Shown here: positions 27,255 to 36,199 of the stretch, piece by piece
Layout of the letters: the number at the start of each line of letters is the position of its first letter
Numbering within the stretch: the first letter of the stretch is position 1
DNA from: Thermoplasmatales archaeon
GTDB taxonomy: Archaea > Thermoplasmatota > E2 > DHVEG-1
Direction: 5' to 3'
Length of the DNA: 64,000 nt
NCBI GenBank assembly: GCA_030672305.1
Contig: DAOVGR010000084.1
Span: 1 to 64,000, forward strand
Made by a program: the position numbers and the translations under genes
The notes under the pieces: model-generated
What the model was told of the DNA's origin: nothing
The model's input: the letters and a program-made list of their open reading frames with translations, nothing else
Database searches by the model: none

Positions 27255-28270
27255 AATCCTCTAACTCCATGTTTAATTCCTCCTATGTCGAGATAGAGGT
27301 CAATATTCCATTTCTTTTCGTATTTTATTTCCCATCCAGATTTTCCAAATTTCATGTCGTCCTTTAAAAAAACAGATTTTTTGTTCGAGATATTGTTATG
27401 GAATTTTTTAATGATTTTGGGAGGTATCATTCGTCTGTTGATATTATAGATGATATCAAGATAACATCCAACTTGATTTACTAGGTTCTTTTTTATTGCA
27501 AGCTTAAGTAATCTCTCGTAATCGATTTTATTATTTGCTAAGATTTTTATGCATGTGTCTTCAACACCTTCAGGTGTCATCAATTTATTAATAAAGATCT
27601 CCTCAAAAGTTTGTTTTGTCTCCACACTTTCTAGAACTGCAATTTTATCTCGTTTTCCTCTTACTGTAAAACCAGTCCTTTTAATGGTTAAATTATTATC
27701 GATTTTTTCATAAAGTATCTTTTCAATTTCGTCAGGGGTAGTAATGATTTCCTCAAAAGGAGTTGCCCCTGGTATATAAATTCCTTCATTTGTATTTGTT
27801 TCCTTTATAATCGAATTTAAAAGACGAACAAATAGATGATCGTTTACTTTTTCTGCAATAAGTGGTTTTCTCTTTTTAAATTTCACTAAGCCTGAGTCTG
27901 CTAAAAATTTTAAAATTTTTCTCACTGTTTTTTCGGATAATCTTGTTTTCTTGGTAAGATTTTTAACATCATCAGCTGTATCAAGAGCGTCCCATATTGC
28001 AAGAGTATTTTTTCTTAGAAGTATCTCTGGATCGACTCCATAACTGAGGGATTTGATAAATATTTCTTTCAATTTTTGGTAATTGTAATGTTTTGGGATA
28101 TCTAATCGTGTTTCGCCATTGGTTTTGATTTTAACGATTTCCTCTCTTTTAAGCATCTCCTCAATAGCGTTGTAAATAGAGTCTGGTGAGTAAGGAAGTC
28201 TTTTCAAAATACTGTTTATGGTATGAGGTTTGACACAAATCAAACCAAAGATCGCTGATTTTAGATTCAT
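27251..28270 (-). CDS. double winged-HTH regulator of a nucleotidyltransferase cassette
   Basis: This 339-residue protein carries a first winged helix at about 1-60 (PHTINSILKRLPYSPDSIYNAIEEMLKREEI). A second lies at about 92-135 (ADDVKNLTKKTRLSEKTVRKILKFLADSGLV). The remaining 200 residues form a C-terminal region of unknown fold. It is probably the DNA-binding repressor and antitoxin of the cassette. The start is leaderless, 21 bases from a TATA-containing core that is nearly identical to that of the second such cassette. Long inverted repeats flank this core, and one overlaps the start codon. Confidence 0.65.
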   Translation of the reverse strand: MNLKSAIFGLICVKPHTINSILKRLPYSPDSIYNAIEEMLKREEIVKIKTNGETRLDIPKHYNYQKLKEIFIKSLSYGVDPEILLRKNTLAIWDALDTADDVKNLTKKTRLSEKTVRKILKFLADSGLVKFKKRKPLIAEKVNDHLFVRLLNSIIKETNTNEGIYIPGATPFEEIITTPDEIEKILYEKIDNNLTIKRTGFTVRGKRDKIAVLESVETKQTFEEIFINKLMTPEGVEDTCIKILANNKIDYERLLKLAIKKNLVNQVGCYLDIIYNINRRMIPPKIIKKFHNNISNKKSVFLKDDMKFGKSGWEIKYEKKWNIDLYLDIGGIKHGVRGL

Positions 28271-28334
28271 AACAAACGGACGTAATTTATTGAAACATAT
28301 TTAAATGTTTCCATATTTTATTTCCGTTTGTTAT
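28268..28334 (-). promoter_or_regulatory. operator: 12-bp inverted repeats flanking a TATA core
   Basis: ATAACAAACGGA (28269-28280, over the start codon) is the exact reverse complement of TCCGTTTGTTAT (28323-28334). Midway lies GAAACATTTAAATATGTTTC (28292-28311, read on the minus strand), itself a near-perfect dyad containing the TATA box. The same core occurs at 35224-35243. Confidence 0.7.
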
Positions 28335-28385
28335 TTGATGATAAATTATTTTTATTCTTTTAGGAGTACCTACAACTCCTCTCTT

Positions 28386-28605
28386 TTTATTTATTTAAAT
28401 ATATCATTTATGATAGTTATATTTAATCAAAAAGAGGTCGAAAAACAAATTAAAAAAAAATAAAAAATATAAAAACAAGAAATGGAGCAGCTAATACCGT
28501 TTCTTATTAGTTTTGAAGATATAAAAAATAGTATTTTTTCAGAACAATTTATTGAATTATAAATCTAGAGAAAAGAACAGATTTTAAAGGATTTATTTAA
28601 CATAT
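28386..28605 (+). pseudogene. deletion relic of an AbiEi-AbiEii operon
   Basis: The first 45 or so bases match the promoter upstream of the 21986 gene (TTTATTTA...ATCATTTATGATAGTTATAT). The next 170 or so match the last codons and 3' flank of the AbiEii gene (23325-23500), with a broken frame. The join is at a short shared CAAAAAG. So almost both genes were deleted between promoter and toxin tail. Confidence 0.75.
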
Positions 28606-28739
28606 ATTTTCTTTTAAAAAAGGGTGTTTTTTTGGGCTTATTTTATTTTAATATTCAATGAATAATTAGCCAAGAATTGTTATAAATTTATCGATTATAT
28701 TCGAAAGATTTATAATGTTTATTCGTTTATAGTAGAGTG

Positions 28740-30023
28740 ATGAAAGAGATATTGTTTGAATGGAATCCCTGGTGGGAAAAAGAGTATGTTTATAAAAAAA
28801 TTAAGAGAGATTTATTTATTCATATAAAAAAATGGATTAACAGAAGAGAAATTATCTCTATTTTAGGGGCAAGAAGAAGTGGAAAAACAACATTACTATT
28901 TGAAATAATAGATTACCTCATAAACGAAAAGAAAATCGATTGTAACAATATTTTCTTCATTAAAGCAGACGATGATCGGGTTGATAAAAAAGAACTAATA
29001 AATACTGCACTAGATGAGTACTATAAATGGAAAAACCCCAAAGGAAAAATCTTTGTTTTTATAGATGAAATACATGAAATACCAGAATGGCAAAAAACTT
29101 TAAAAAGGATCTACGACCTTGAAGAAAAAAATAAAAAAATATTTATTTCAGGGTCAAATGCATCTTTATTAAAAGAAGAATTAAGTTATTTGCTAACAGG
29201 GCGATTTGCATATTTTGAACTATTTCCTTTTAGTTTTAAAGAATTTTTAAAAGCAAATAATGTAAATATAAAAAACGAAATAGATCTTATCAAACAAAAA
29301 AACACCTTAAGAAATCTCTTACTTACTTACATAGAGTATGGTGGTTTTCCAGAGATAGTTTTAGAGGAAGATAAAGAACGTAAGGAAGAATTACTTAGAT
29401 TTTATTTTGAATCTATTTTATATAGGGATATCGTAAAAAGAAAAAGCATACGTAATGTTGAGAAACTAGATCGGATGGTTAAATGGTATCTACAAAACAT
29501 TTCTGCATATGTAAGTTATGATAAACTAGGTACGCTCTGTGATTTATCTACCGATACTGTTGGTGAATACACACGTTATCTTGAAGATGCGTACCTAATT
29601 TTTGTAATTAACATACTTGCTTATTCAATTAAAAAACAATTTATCAATCCAAAAAAAATATATTGCATTGACCCTGGCATTAGAAGAATCGTAGGTTTTG
29701 TTTTTTCAGAGGATGTAGGCAGGATTTATGAAAACATAGTATTTATCCATCTAAAAAAAACAAGCTTGAATATTTACTATTGGAAAAATAAAGGAGAATG
29801 TGATTTTGTAATTCGGAATAAAAACAATGTAGAACAAATAATTCAAGTATCTTACAATATTAAAGATAGCAAAGAACGAGAGGTTAAAGGCTTGACTGAA
29901 ACAATGGAAAAATTTAATATTTCCAAGGGAATAATTATTACACAAGATTATGCTTCAACAGAAAATATAAATGGAAAAGAAATAAAGTTTATTCCTCTCT
30001 GGAAATGGTTATTGAAATATTAG
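28740..30023 (+). CDS. AAA-type ATPase with DUF4143-like C-terminus
   Basis: This 427-residue protein has Walker A GARRSGKTT (about residue 43) and Walker B IFVFIDEIHE (about residue 104), then the SGSNASLL sensor segment and the PFSFKEFL motif of this ATPase group. The C-terminal domain contains YYWKNKGECDFVIRNKNN, resembling the PD-(D/E)xK-like fold often found in DUF4143 proteins. The biological role of the group is unsettled; they are common in archaeal accessory islands. A GTG three bases upstream is the only other start nearby. TTTATAATG lies about 27 bases before the ATG, implying a leaderless transcript. A paralogue is at 36831-38117. Confidence 0.85.
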   Translation: MKEILFEWNPWWEKEYVYKKIKRDLFIHIKKWINRREIISILGARRSGKTTLLFEIIDYLINEKKIDCNNIFFIKADDDRVDKKELINTALDEYYKWKNPKGKIFVFIDEIHEIPEWQKTLKRIYDLEEKNKKIFISGSNASLLKEELSYLLTGRFAYFELFPFSFKEFLKANNVNIKNEIDLIKQKNTLRNLLLTYIEYGGFPEIVLEEDKERKEELLRFYFESILYRDIVKRKSIRNVEKLDRMVKWYLQNISAYVSYDKLGTLCDLSTDTVGEYTRYLEDAYLIFVINILAYSIKKQFINPKKIYCIDPGIRRIVGFVFSEDVGRIYENIVFIHLKKTSLNIYYWKNKGECDFVIRNKNNVEQIIQVSYNIKDSKEREVKGLTETMEKFNISKGIIITQDYASTENINGKEIKFIPLWKWLLKY

Positions 30024-30125
30024 TTTTTTAATGATTATTATAAAAAAAATTAAAAATAGATTACCAGGAAACAAAGAAAGTGGGATAAATTATTATTTCT
30101 TTACTAGAGATTTAATAGTAATTTG

Positions 30126-30162
30126 GGCTTCATCCCTTAATTATCCATTACGGGATGAAGCC
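30126..30162. repeat. perfect 11-bp hairpin
   Basis: GGCTTCATCCC (30126-30136) and GGGATGAAGCC (30152-30162) are exact reverse complements across a 15-base loop. No T run follows, so it is not a classical bacterial terminator. It is more GC-rich than its surroundings. Confidence 0.65.
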
Positions 30163-30292
30163 AATAAAAGGAAAATTATTAAATAAAATAGTTGAATATA
30201 ATATTGGAAAATTAAAAGAGCGGGAGATATTGAAAAGAATTGGTCCTGCCAAAGGAGGTCATTGGGAAATTATTGAGGAGAGAATGACTTGA
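30155..30292 (+). pseudogene. 45-codon remnant resembling a C-terminal wHTH
   Basis: This open frame ends in ILKRIGPAKGGHWEIIEERMT. That resembles the last wing of RecG-like/AlbA_2 and similar ATP-binding proteins, which commonly end with a GPxKGGxW-type hairpin. No upstream part of such a protein is present, so it is most likely a 3' fragment. It lies 27 bases before the start of the next gene. Confidence 0.35.
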
Positions 30293-30318
30293 AATAGGAG
30301 GGAGAAAGGTGAAAAAAA

Positions 30319-31125
30319 ATGGATAATGAAACAATATTTGAAGAATTTGAAGACATAATTGAAGTAAAATATGGACATATGGCAGAAGATATGCTCTCGT
30401 TTTTTAATGAATTTACCATTTTCTTTGAAGAAGAAAATCTTGATGTGAATAAATTCACCAAAAAGAAGATTGAAACTCTGATTGACAATTATTTGGATTT
30501 TGAAGGGCTTAGTGATGGAGAATGCTCATTGCTTTTCCAGACACTTCTTGATTTCTGTGATTTTTGTATGGGTAAAAAGATCAATTATGGTTTTTTTAAA
30601 ACATTTTTAGAAAAAAGAAAAGATACACTCTATGACTGGTGGAGTGAAGAAGAACCTCTTTTTTCAGAGGATGATTTTCCGGAGATAAATCCTGAGGATA
30701 TATTAGAGAATTTTGATACTTATTATAAATTTATGGAATTACAGGTAAAGAATCAAAAACTTGACATTCCCAGAATACTTGATTTCCTACAAACAACTTA
30801 TGATGTTATGATTTTGGGCCATAATAAATCTCAAGAAATACGAAAAAAATATCCAGATTTAACAGAAGAGGAATACATACAAAAATTTGAGCAAGCTATC
30901 GAAAAAGAACAAGTATCCAAAGATGATTTTAGAGATATCGAGAAAACGATATTTCTTCTTCCAAAAGAACAAGTGAAGAAATTTGTGACTATTTCATTCA
31001 AAATATCTGAGTATGACAAATATAAATTAGGTTCTCCAGAACGTAAAAAAGTTATTGAAGAGAATATTAAAAGGATGAAAGATTTGATAGATGATATAAA
31101 AAAGACTAATAAAAAATTAATTTGA
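30319..31125 (+). CDS. acidic hypothetical protein
   Basis: This 268-residue protein is of unrecognised family. It is strongly acidic in the first half (FEEFEDIIEV, WWSEEEPLFSEDDFPEINPED) and Lys/Glu-rich and helical at the end, and looks all-alpha and cytoplasmic. No enzyme motif is seen. A GGAGGGA and a GGTG precede the ATG. It is the first gene of a run of closely spaced genes leading to a pRiA4b/SEC-C protein, a UPF0158 protein and a helicase. It may be co-transcribed with the next two genes (gap of 12 bases, then an overlap). Confidence 0.6.
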   Translation: MDNETIFEEFEDIIEVKYGHMAEDMLSFFNEFTIFFEEENLDVNKFTKKKIETLIDNYLDFEGLSDGECSLLFQTLLDFCDFCMGKKINYGFFKTFLEKRKDTLYDWWSEEEPLFSEDDFPEINPEDILENFDTYYKFMELQVKNQKLDIPRILDFLQTTYDVMILGHNKSQEIRKKYPDLTEEEYIQKFEQAIEKEQVSKDDFRDIEKTIFLLPKEQVKKFVTISFKISEYDKYKLGSPERKKVIEENIKRMKDLIDDIKKTNKKLI

Positions 31126-31137
31126 AGAAGTTGGAAT

Positions 31138-31368
31138 TTGATTGATTTGAAACTAAAGGATTTTGTTGGTAGAGATCATAATGAACTGGAAAATGCATAT
31201 GGTTTTACGCATTATTTGGAGTTGTTGGATAGATTAACATTAGGAAAAGACCAGGATCATACAAAGATTGTTGATGCGCTTTTCGAGTTTATCGATAGGC
31301 AGAAAATTCAAGCGGTGAAAACAGATAACGTGTTAATTGAGGAGGTCAGCGATGTTTCACGAGGATGA
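31138..31368 (+). CDS. small hypothetical protein
   Basis: This 76-residue frame begins at a TTG with the sequence MIDLKLKDFVGRDHNELENAYGF and ends inside the start of the next gene. Its composition is that of a real soluble helical protein (HYLELLDRLTLGKDQDHTKIVDALFEFIDRQ). No family is recognised. The start is unsure because no ATG is available. Close packing between its neighbours argues that it is expressed in one unit with them. Confidence 0.5.
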   Translation: MIDLKLKDFVGRDHNELENAYGFTHYLELLDRLTLGKDQDHTKIVDALFEFIDRQKIQAVKTDNVLIEEVSDVSRG

Positions 31369-32317
31369 TGCCAGAGAACAGTTATTGCTGTTGGAAAACG
31401 ATGAAGGATTATTCTACGATGAGGATCTGGAGATTAGTTATGCTTTATTGGGGGAGAATTTTTTTGCGTATATATTTCCTGGCATGTTGATGTTTTCTGC
31501 AAATGAAAAAAATACGAAAAGAATGGCAAAAATATTAGATGACTATTCACTTGATTATACTGAGCCATCTTTACGATCAGAGACTGCTTTTGCTCCTTCT
31601 AAAATCCTTCAGTTAAAAATTACATTGAGTGGGATTAAACCAAATATCTGGAGGCGGGTGTTAGTTGAAGATTCAATTACGTTTCATGAGCTTCATCAGA
31701 TCATTCAACGTACGATGGGTTGGGAGAACTATCATGCATATGAATTTTCCATAGGAAAACTAAGTATTGAAGGTGAAGGTGATGCAGGATTCTGTGTCGA
31801 TACTATGTTTAGAGGATTCCGCTCTGGAGGAACTCCAATAACTGCAGCCACAACTGTTATAAGAGATAGGATAACAAAAGAAAAACAACGATTTCACTAT
31901 GTATATGACCTTGGCGATATGTGGAGACATTCGATTGTTATTGAAAAAATCATGGGTGATGATGGTGATCAATATCCCGTTCTCCTGGGCGGTAAACGTT
32001 CATGTCCTCCCGAGGATGTTGGTGGGGTATATGGATATCAGGAACTATTAGAGATACAAAAAGATAAATCGCATCCATTGTACAAGGAGCGAGTTATAGA
32101 ATGGCTTGGGGAGGATTTTGATCCTGAATATTTTGAAGATGATGTTGTAAATGCATCATTACAATCACAGATGTCAGCTCCTCCTCGTGGACGTGGGAAA
32201 CTACGAAAGCTAGGGAGAAATGAACCTTGTTACTGCGGTTCAGGGAAGAAGTATAAAAAATGCTGTCTTATAAAGGACATAAAAGAGTTAGGTAGAGCTA
32301 GGAAAGTCCCTGTTTAG
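31352..32317 (+). CDS. pRiA4b ORF-3-like protein with C-terminal SEC-C motif
   Basis: The central 170 or so residues match the pRiA4b ORF-3 family: LQLKITLSGIKPNIWRRVLV, the WENYHAYEF segment, VYDLGDMWRHSIVIE, CPPEDVGGVYGYQELLE. The last 40 residues carry a zinc-binding SEC-C motif (GRNEPCYCGSGKKYKKCC). The family is found on plasmids and mobile regions; its function is not established. The ATG at 31352 is chosen because AGGAGGT lies 7 bases upstream. It overlaps the previous frame by 17 bases. Confidence 0.85.
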   Translation: MFHEDDAREQLLLLENDEGLFYDEDLEISYALLGENFFAYIFPGMLMFSANEKNTKRMAKILDDYSLDYTEPSLRSETAFAPSKILQLKITLSGIKPNIWRRVLVEDSITFHELHQIIQRTMGWENYHAYEFSIGKLSIEGEGDAGFCVDTMFRGFRSGGTPITAATTVIRDRITKEKQRFHYVYDLGDMWRHSIVIEKIMGDDGDQYPVLLGGKRSCPPEDVGGVYGYQELLEIQKDKSHPLYKERVIEWLGEDFDPEYFEDDVVNASLQSQMSAPPRGRGKLRKLGRNEPCYCGSGKKYKKCCLIKDIKELGRARKVPV

Positions 32318-32381
32318 CATGTTTTGTATAGATAAATAACATATATATGATCAATATAGTGGAGTTTGAGGGAGAAATATT

Positions 32382-33113
32382 ATGAAACTAAATCTCGACT
32401 TTGAGGAATTAGTTGACGCATTTGAGGATTCAAGTGCAATTCACATTTATCATATTGATACAAAAAAAAGTGAACTTATCTATTACAATGATGGAGTCGG
32501 AGAACTAGTAGGAGTTAAAGAGAAACTTGATTCATGTTCAGTAGACGGCCGCTATATTTACATTCCTTCAAGGCGTCCACAACACAATTTTCATATCATG
32601 GAAATGTTTGCATATGAAATAAATGATTTTGATATAGCTGAAAAATTCCACAACGCATTGGAAAGAAAGAAACCGTTTAGAATTTTTAAAGAAATACTGC
32701 ATGAACATCCAAAGTTAAGAGAGAAATGGTTTGAATATAAGCACAACACCATTAAAAATGAAACTATCAACTGGCTTTGTGAAAACAACATTGAACTTGA
32801 AAATCAGCAACTTATCCCTGAGATAAAAATAAAGGAAATGTCTAGTAGTGAAATACAGAACCTTCCTGGAGAATTAAAGGGTTTCAGTCCTTTTGCATGT
32901 CTGAATTGCCATAACAAAGAAGGATTGAAAGCTCGGTGGTTCACCATAAATCTCGCTCCAGAAAACAGACTTATAGAAAAAGAGACAGAAAGAATAATGA
33001 AGGAAAAATTTGACATAAATCATCATGGTAATTTTAGTGGAGGGAAACAGGGGTTTTTAACTGCAGCAAAATGTCCAAAATGCAGCGGTGAAGGGATATT
33101 TTGGGATTATTAA
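32382..33113 (+). CDS. UPF0158-like protein with C-terminal zinc-ribbon-like region
   Basis: The first 145 or so residues resemble UPF0158 proteins (LVDAFEDSSAIHIYHIDTKKSELIYY, then ERKKPFRIFKEIL and a WFEYKHNT segment). The family's role is unknown. After residue 170 two cysteine pairs, CLNC and CPKC, about 60 residues apart, could bind zinc and look like an added domain. A TATA-like stretch (ATAACATATATATGATC) about 40 bases upstream suggests a separate promoter. The stop is 1 base before the helicase start, so the two are coupled. Confidence 0.65.
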   Translation: MKLNLDFEELVDAFEDSSAIHIYHIDTKKSELIYYNDGVGELVGVKEKLDSCSVDGRYIYIPSRRPQHNFHIMEMFAYEINDFDIAEKFHNALERKKPFRIFKEILHEHPKLREKWFEYKHNTIKNETINWLCENNIELENQQLIPEIKIKEMSSSEIQNLPGELKGFSPFACLNCHNKEGLKARWFTINLAPENRLIEKETERIMKEKFDINHHGNFSGGKQGFLTAAKCPKCSGEGIFWDY

Positions 33114-33114
33114 T

Positions 33115-34665
33115 ATGGTTCAAACTAAATTATCAATGTTTATTAGGGAAGATACATCTGGTTATGGTAAGAAAAATATCTATGTTACTCATGAATACAT
33201 TAAAGATCATCTCATCATTGCTAAACAATTTCAAACAAATATTGCAAAAAGCGCAGTTCAGGGCAATACCGCGGTTATTTTACCGACAGGTCTTGGTAAG
33301 ACAATTATTGCATTTCTTGTAATCGCTGAAATACTTCCAAGGAAGATACTTTTTCTTGCTCCAACAAAGCCACTTGTAATGCAGCATTTTGAAAGTTGCA
33401 AGAAGTTTCTTAAAATCGATAAGGACAAAATACTTATGCTTTCTGGTAGTATTCCTGCAAAAAAGCGAGCTAAACTTTTTGGTCGGGCAGCTATAGTAGT
33501 ATCTACTCCACAAACAATAAAAAATGATTTAGAAAATAAGCTATATAATCTCAAAGGGTTTGGTCTTGTTATTTTTGATGAGATGCACAAGGCTGTAGAA
33601 AAGTATGCCTATGTTGAGATTGCAAGAAGATTTGATGGTTTAATTCTTGGACTTACCGCATCGCCTGGTTCTAAGAAAAAGAAGATTACACAAATATTTG
33701 AAAATCTTAAAATCAAAAATGTTGAAAGTAGAGTGCGAGATGATTACGACGTTAAAGATCATGTTAAAGAAGTTCAGATAAGCTGGATTAAAGTCCCTTT
33801 GGATGATGGATTGCGGAAAATCCAAAAGCCGTTGCATGATCTTTTTCTTGAAAAGTTCGCTAAACTCAATAAGCTTGGTATTCTCACCTATAAAAAACCT
33901 GATTATATCTCTAAAAAAGATATTCTTGGTGCAAGAATGAGTATCAAGAAGAGGTTTGGGAAGACACGATATGCTTTTGCAACATATAATAACCAAGCAG
34001 TACTCTTGCAAGCATATCATTGTCTTGAACTCATTGAAACACAAGGTGCCGAACCTTTTCTGAAATATATTGACAAGTTTGAACGGAAAAAGAAATTATC
34101 AAAATCGGAACGAATGTTTCTAAGACATGAATCTCTAAAACAAGGTATTGAACTTGCAAAAAAAGACGTCCAGGTATCTCATCCAAAACTAGATGTATTA
34201 AAAAAGATAGTTGAAAAACAGTTTGAAGAAGACAGCGACCCTCTTATCCTTATATTCACACAATATAGAAACACAATCGATTCGATAAAAGAAACGTTGA
34301 GAAGTGTTCCACAAGCAAGAATTCACAGGTTTGTTGGACAAGCAAGTCAAGGGACTACTAGAGGCATGAACCAAAAAGAACAAAAAGAAATCATTGACAA
34401 ATTTAGAGCAAGAGAAATAAATGTTTTAATAGCAACTTCGGTAGCAGAGGAGGGTATCGATATACCTAATGTAACTCGGGTTATTTTTTATGAGCCGATT
34501 CCTTCGGAAATAAGAGCCATCCAACGAAAGGGCAGAACTGGACGAAGTCATATTGGAAAAGTCACTATTCTTATAACAGAAGAGACACGAGACGAAGCAT
34601 ATTTTTATGCTGAGATAAAAAAAGAACGTAAAATGCAAAATATTGTAAGAAAAATGAAGCTATAA
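33115..34665 (+). CDS. Hef/FANCM-type DNA helicase lacking the nuclease domain
   Basis: This 516-residue superfamily 2 helicase has motifs I (PTGLGKT), Ia (LAPTKPL), II (DEMH), III (TASPG), V (ATSVAEEGIDIP) and VI (QRKGRTGR). Between the two RecA folds there is the helical insert typical of Hef, which processes stalled forks. Full-length Hef has an extra ERCC4 nuclease and HhH region (about 750 residues); here the protein stops right after the helicase. A stand-alone ERCC4 nuclease might exist elsewhere. The ATG at 33115, one base after the upstream stop, gives a family-like start (MVQTKLSMF). Confidence 0.85.
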   Translation: MVQTKLSMFIREDTSGYGKKNIYVTHEYIKDHLIIAKQFQTNIAKSAVQGNTAVILPTGLGKTIIAFLVIAEILPRKILFLAPTKPLVMQHFESCKKFLKIDKDKILMLSGSIPAKKRAKLFGRAAIVVSTPQTIKNDLENKLYNLKGFGLVIFDEMHKAVEKYAYVEIARRFDGLILGLTASPGSKKKKITQIFENLKIKNVESRVRDDYDVKDHVKEVQISWIKVPLDDGLRKIQKPLHDLFLEKFAKLNKLGILTYKKPDYISKKDILGARMSIKKRFGKTRYAFATYNNQAVLLQAYHCLELIETQGAEPFLKYIDKFERKKKLSKSERMFLRHESLKQGIELAKKDVQVSHPKLDVLKKIVEKQFEEDSDPLILIFTQYRNTIDSIKETLRSVPQARIHRFVGQASQGTTRGMNQKEQKEIIDKFRAREINVLIATSVAEEGIDIPNVTRVIFYEPIPSEIRAIQRKGRTGRSHIGKVTILITEETRDEAYFYAEIKKERKMQNIVRKMKL

Positions 34666-34734
34666 TTGAATCTTTTCATTATGCGGGTCTCCCACTTTGG
34701 TTCAGATTTATGCAATAATTGGATGTATATGGTT

Positions 34735-35200
34735 TTATTTAACGAATTTATCATAGAAGCCATTTTTAGAGAGATCCTTCTGAATATCTCTAAGATCCTC
34801 TGCATGGCTTTTCTTTTCAAAAGAGCTGATTAGTCTACCTTTCTGCTCTTTATCAATTATTCTATTCATAGTATCTAAAAACAACGCATAGAAATGCTCT
34901 TTCTTTTTATCCTATTAATTCACCAACATAATAATTAAAAACATCTTTAGTAGTCTCTATTTTGCGCTTATATCCTTTTTTCTGTAATTTGCTTGTCCTT
35001 CAAAAAATTTCAAACATAGCTTGAATCCTCATTGCTTGAATGTCATTCTTGAACACCTTTTCAAGCTCCGGCAGTGGAAGATCGATTAACTTGTGAAAAT
35101 TGTATTTTGAAATCACTCTATTTAAAGGATCAATGGCATTTTCTTTAAAATTCCTCCTTTGTAGGGTAGTAGCTGAACGCTCCGCATTGCTAAGGTGTCA
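34735..35200 (-). pseudogene. decayed gene of unknown family with several frameshifts
   Basis: Three successive frames give coherent protein: first ERSATTLQRRNF...NAIDPLNRVISKYNF to AMFEIF, then FEGQANYRKKGYKRKIETTK to YYVGELIG, then KKKEHFYALFLDTMNRIIDK to NGFYDKFVK with a stop at 34735. Together they cover about 150 codons interrupted by at least two frameshifts, and the 5' end is missing. The family is not recognised. It fills most of the 600-base gap between the helicase and the next cassette. Confidence 0.6.
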
Positions 35201-35208
35201 GAATAGAC

Positions 35209-35258
35209 TATGACAAAAATAAAGAAACATTTAAATATGATTCTCTAATTTTGTCATA
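35209..35258 (+). promoter_or_regulatory. operator: 10-bp inverted repeats flanking a TATA core
   Basis: TATGACAAAA (35209-35218) and TTTTGTCATA (35249-35258) are exact reverse complements, 40 bases apart. Between them is GAAACATTTAAATATGATTC (35224-35243), nearly identical to the core at 28292-28311. The ATG at 35262 lies 18 bases after the core, so the gene is probably leaderless and repressed by its own product. Confidence 0.7.
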
Positions 35259-35261
35259 CAC

Positions 35262-36197
35262 ATGAATGAGCTAGACCTTATAATTTTCAACATAGCACAT
35301 GAACCAATCACTACCTTGGAGATACATTGCAATCTGCAGAGAAGATATGATAAAATAATACCAAAGAAAACAATCTACACGAGCATTTACAGGCTAGAAA
35401 AACAAGGATTCATAACCAAACAAGAAACTGGAAAGAAAATACTCATTCAACAAGCATCTTTGCCTGTAGCATCATATTTACATAACTTAATTGTAAATTA
35501 TCCTCATCTCATATATAAAGAAGTTTTTAAAGAGACGCCTCTATGTATTCTCCTTACATTACTTCATAACAAATGCAATATAAAATGGATATCAGAAATT
35601 AACAACATGAGTATAAGAAACACAAGACGGCATCTAACAAAACTTCATAAATTTGCCTTAATCACAAAACACAATGATGAAAGCGTGTCCAATGCATATA
35701 CCTGGGAAATCAATAAAATAAACAGCGAGCTCGTAAAATTTCTTGAAGCATATGAAGAATTCAGAGCATTTAAAATATTGGAATCCATAAACAAAAACGC
35801 TGGGCTTATCTGGTTACATGGCATAGAATTCTTGATTAAAACAAAAAAAACAATAAAACATGCTAACTTCAAAGAAACTGCTGCTGCAGCATTAGAAAAA
35901 TATGGATTTAAATTATTACCTGGAGAAAACTTCTATTTATATGCTCATAGAAAACTGAATTTATGGGATCATGCATTTTTGACAGTAGTCTCAAGAAAAC
36001 AAGATCCAACTCAGATCCGTTATTTAGCATATCTATACAAAAAACAGAAAACAGCTCGTTCAGAGTTTGTCCATAAAGGAAACTACTACGATGCACAAGC
36101 AATGCAACTTGTCCTCGATTTCTTCAAACATAAAAAAGAGACACCTAAGTTAAAAATGGTAGACATTAAAGATTTAGAACGACTATATGAGAGATAA
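35262..36197 (+). CDS. double winged-HTH regulator of a nucleotidyltransferase cassette (second copy)
   Basis: This 311-residue protein has the same plan as the one at 27251-28270. A first winged helix lies at about 5-65 (ITTLEIHCNLQRRYDKIIPKKTIYTSIYRLEKQGFI). A second lies at about 97-145 (KWISEINNMSIRNTRRHLTKLHKFALI). A C-terminal region follows with LIWLHGIEFLIK and a helical end. It is probably the repressor/antitoxin of the nucleotidyltransferase gene that starts 2 bases after it. Flanking inverted repeats at its promoter support autoregulation. Confidence 0.65.
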   Translation: MNELDLIIFNIAHEPITTLEIHCNLQRRYDKIIPKKTIYTSIYRLEKQGFITKQETGKKILIQQASLPVASYLHNLIVNYPHLIYKEVFKETPLCILLTLLHNKCNIKWISEINNMSIRNTRRHLTKLHKFALITKHNDESVSNAYTWEINKINSELVKFLEAYEEFRAFKILESINKNAGLIWLHGIEFLIKTKKTIKHANFKETAAAALEKYGFKLLPGENFYLYAHRKLNLWDHAFLTVVSRKQDPTQIRYLAYLYKKQKTARSEFVHKGNYYDAQAMQLVLDFFKHKKETPKLKMVDIKDLERLYER

Positions 36198-36199
36198 CC

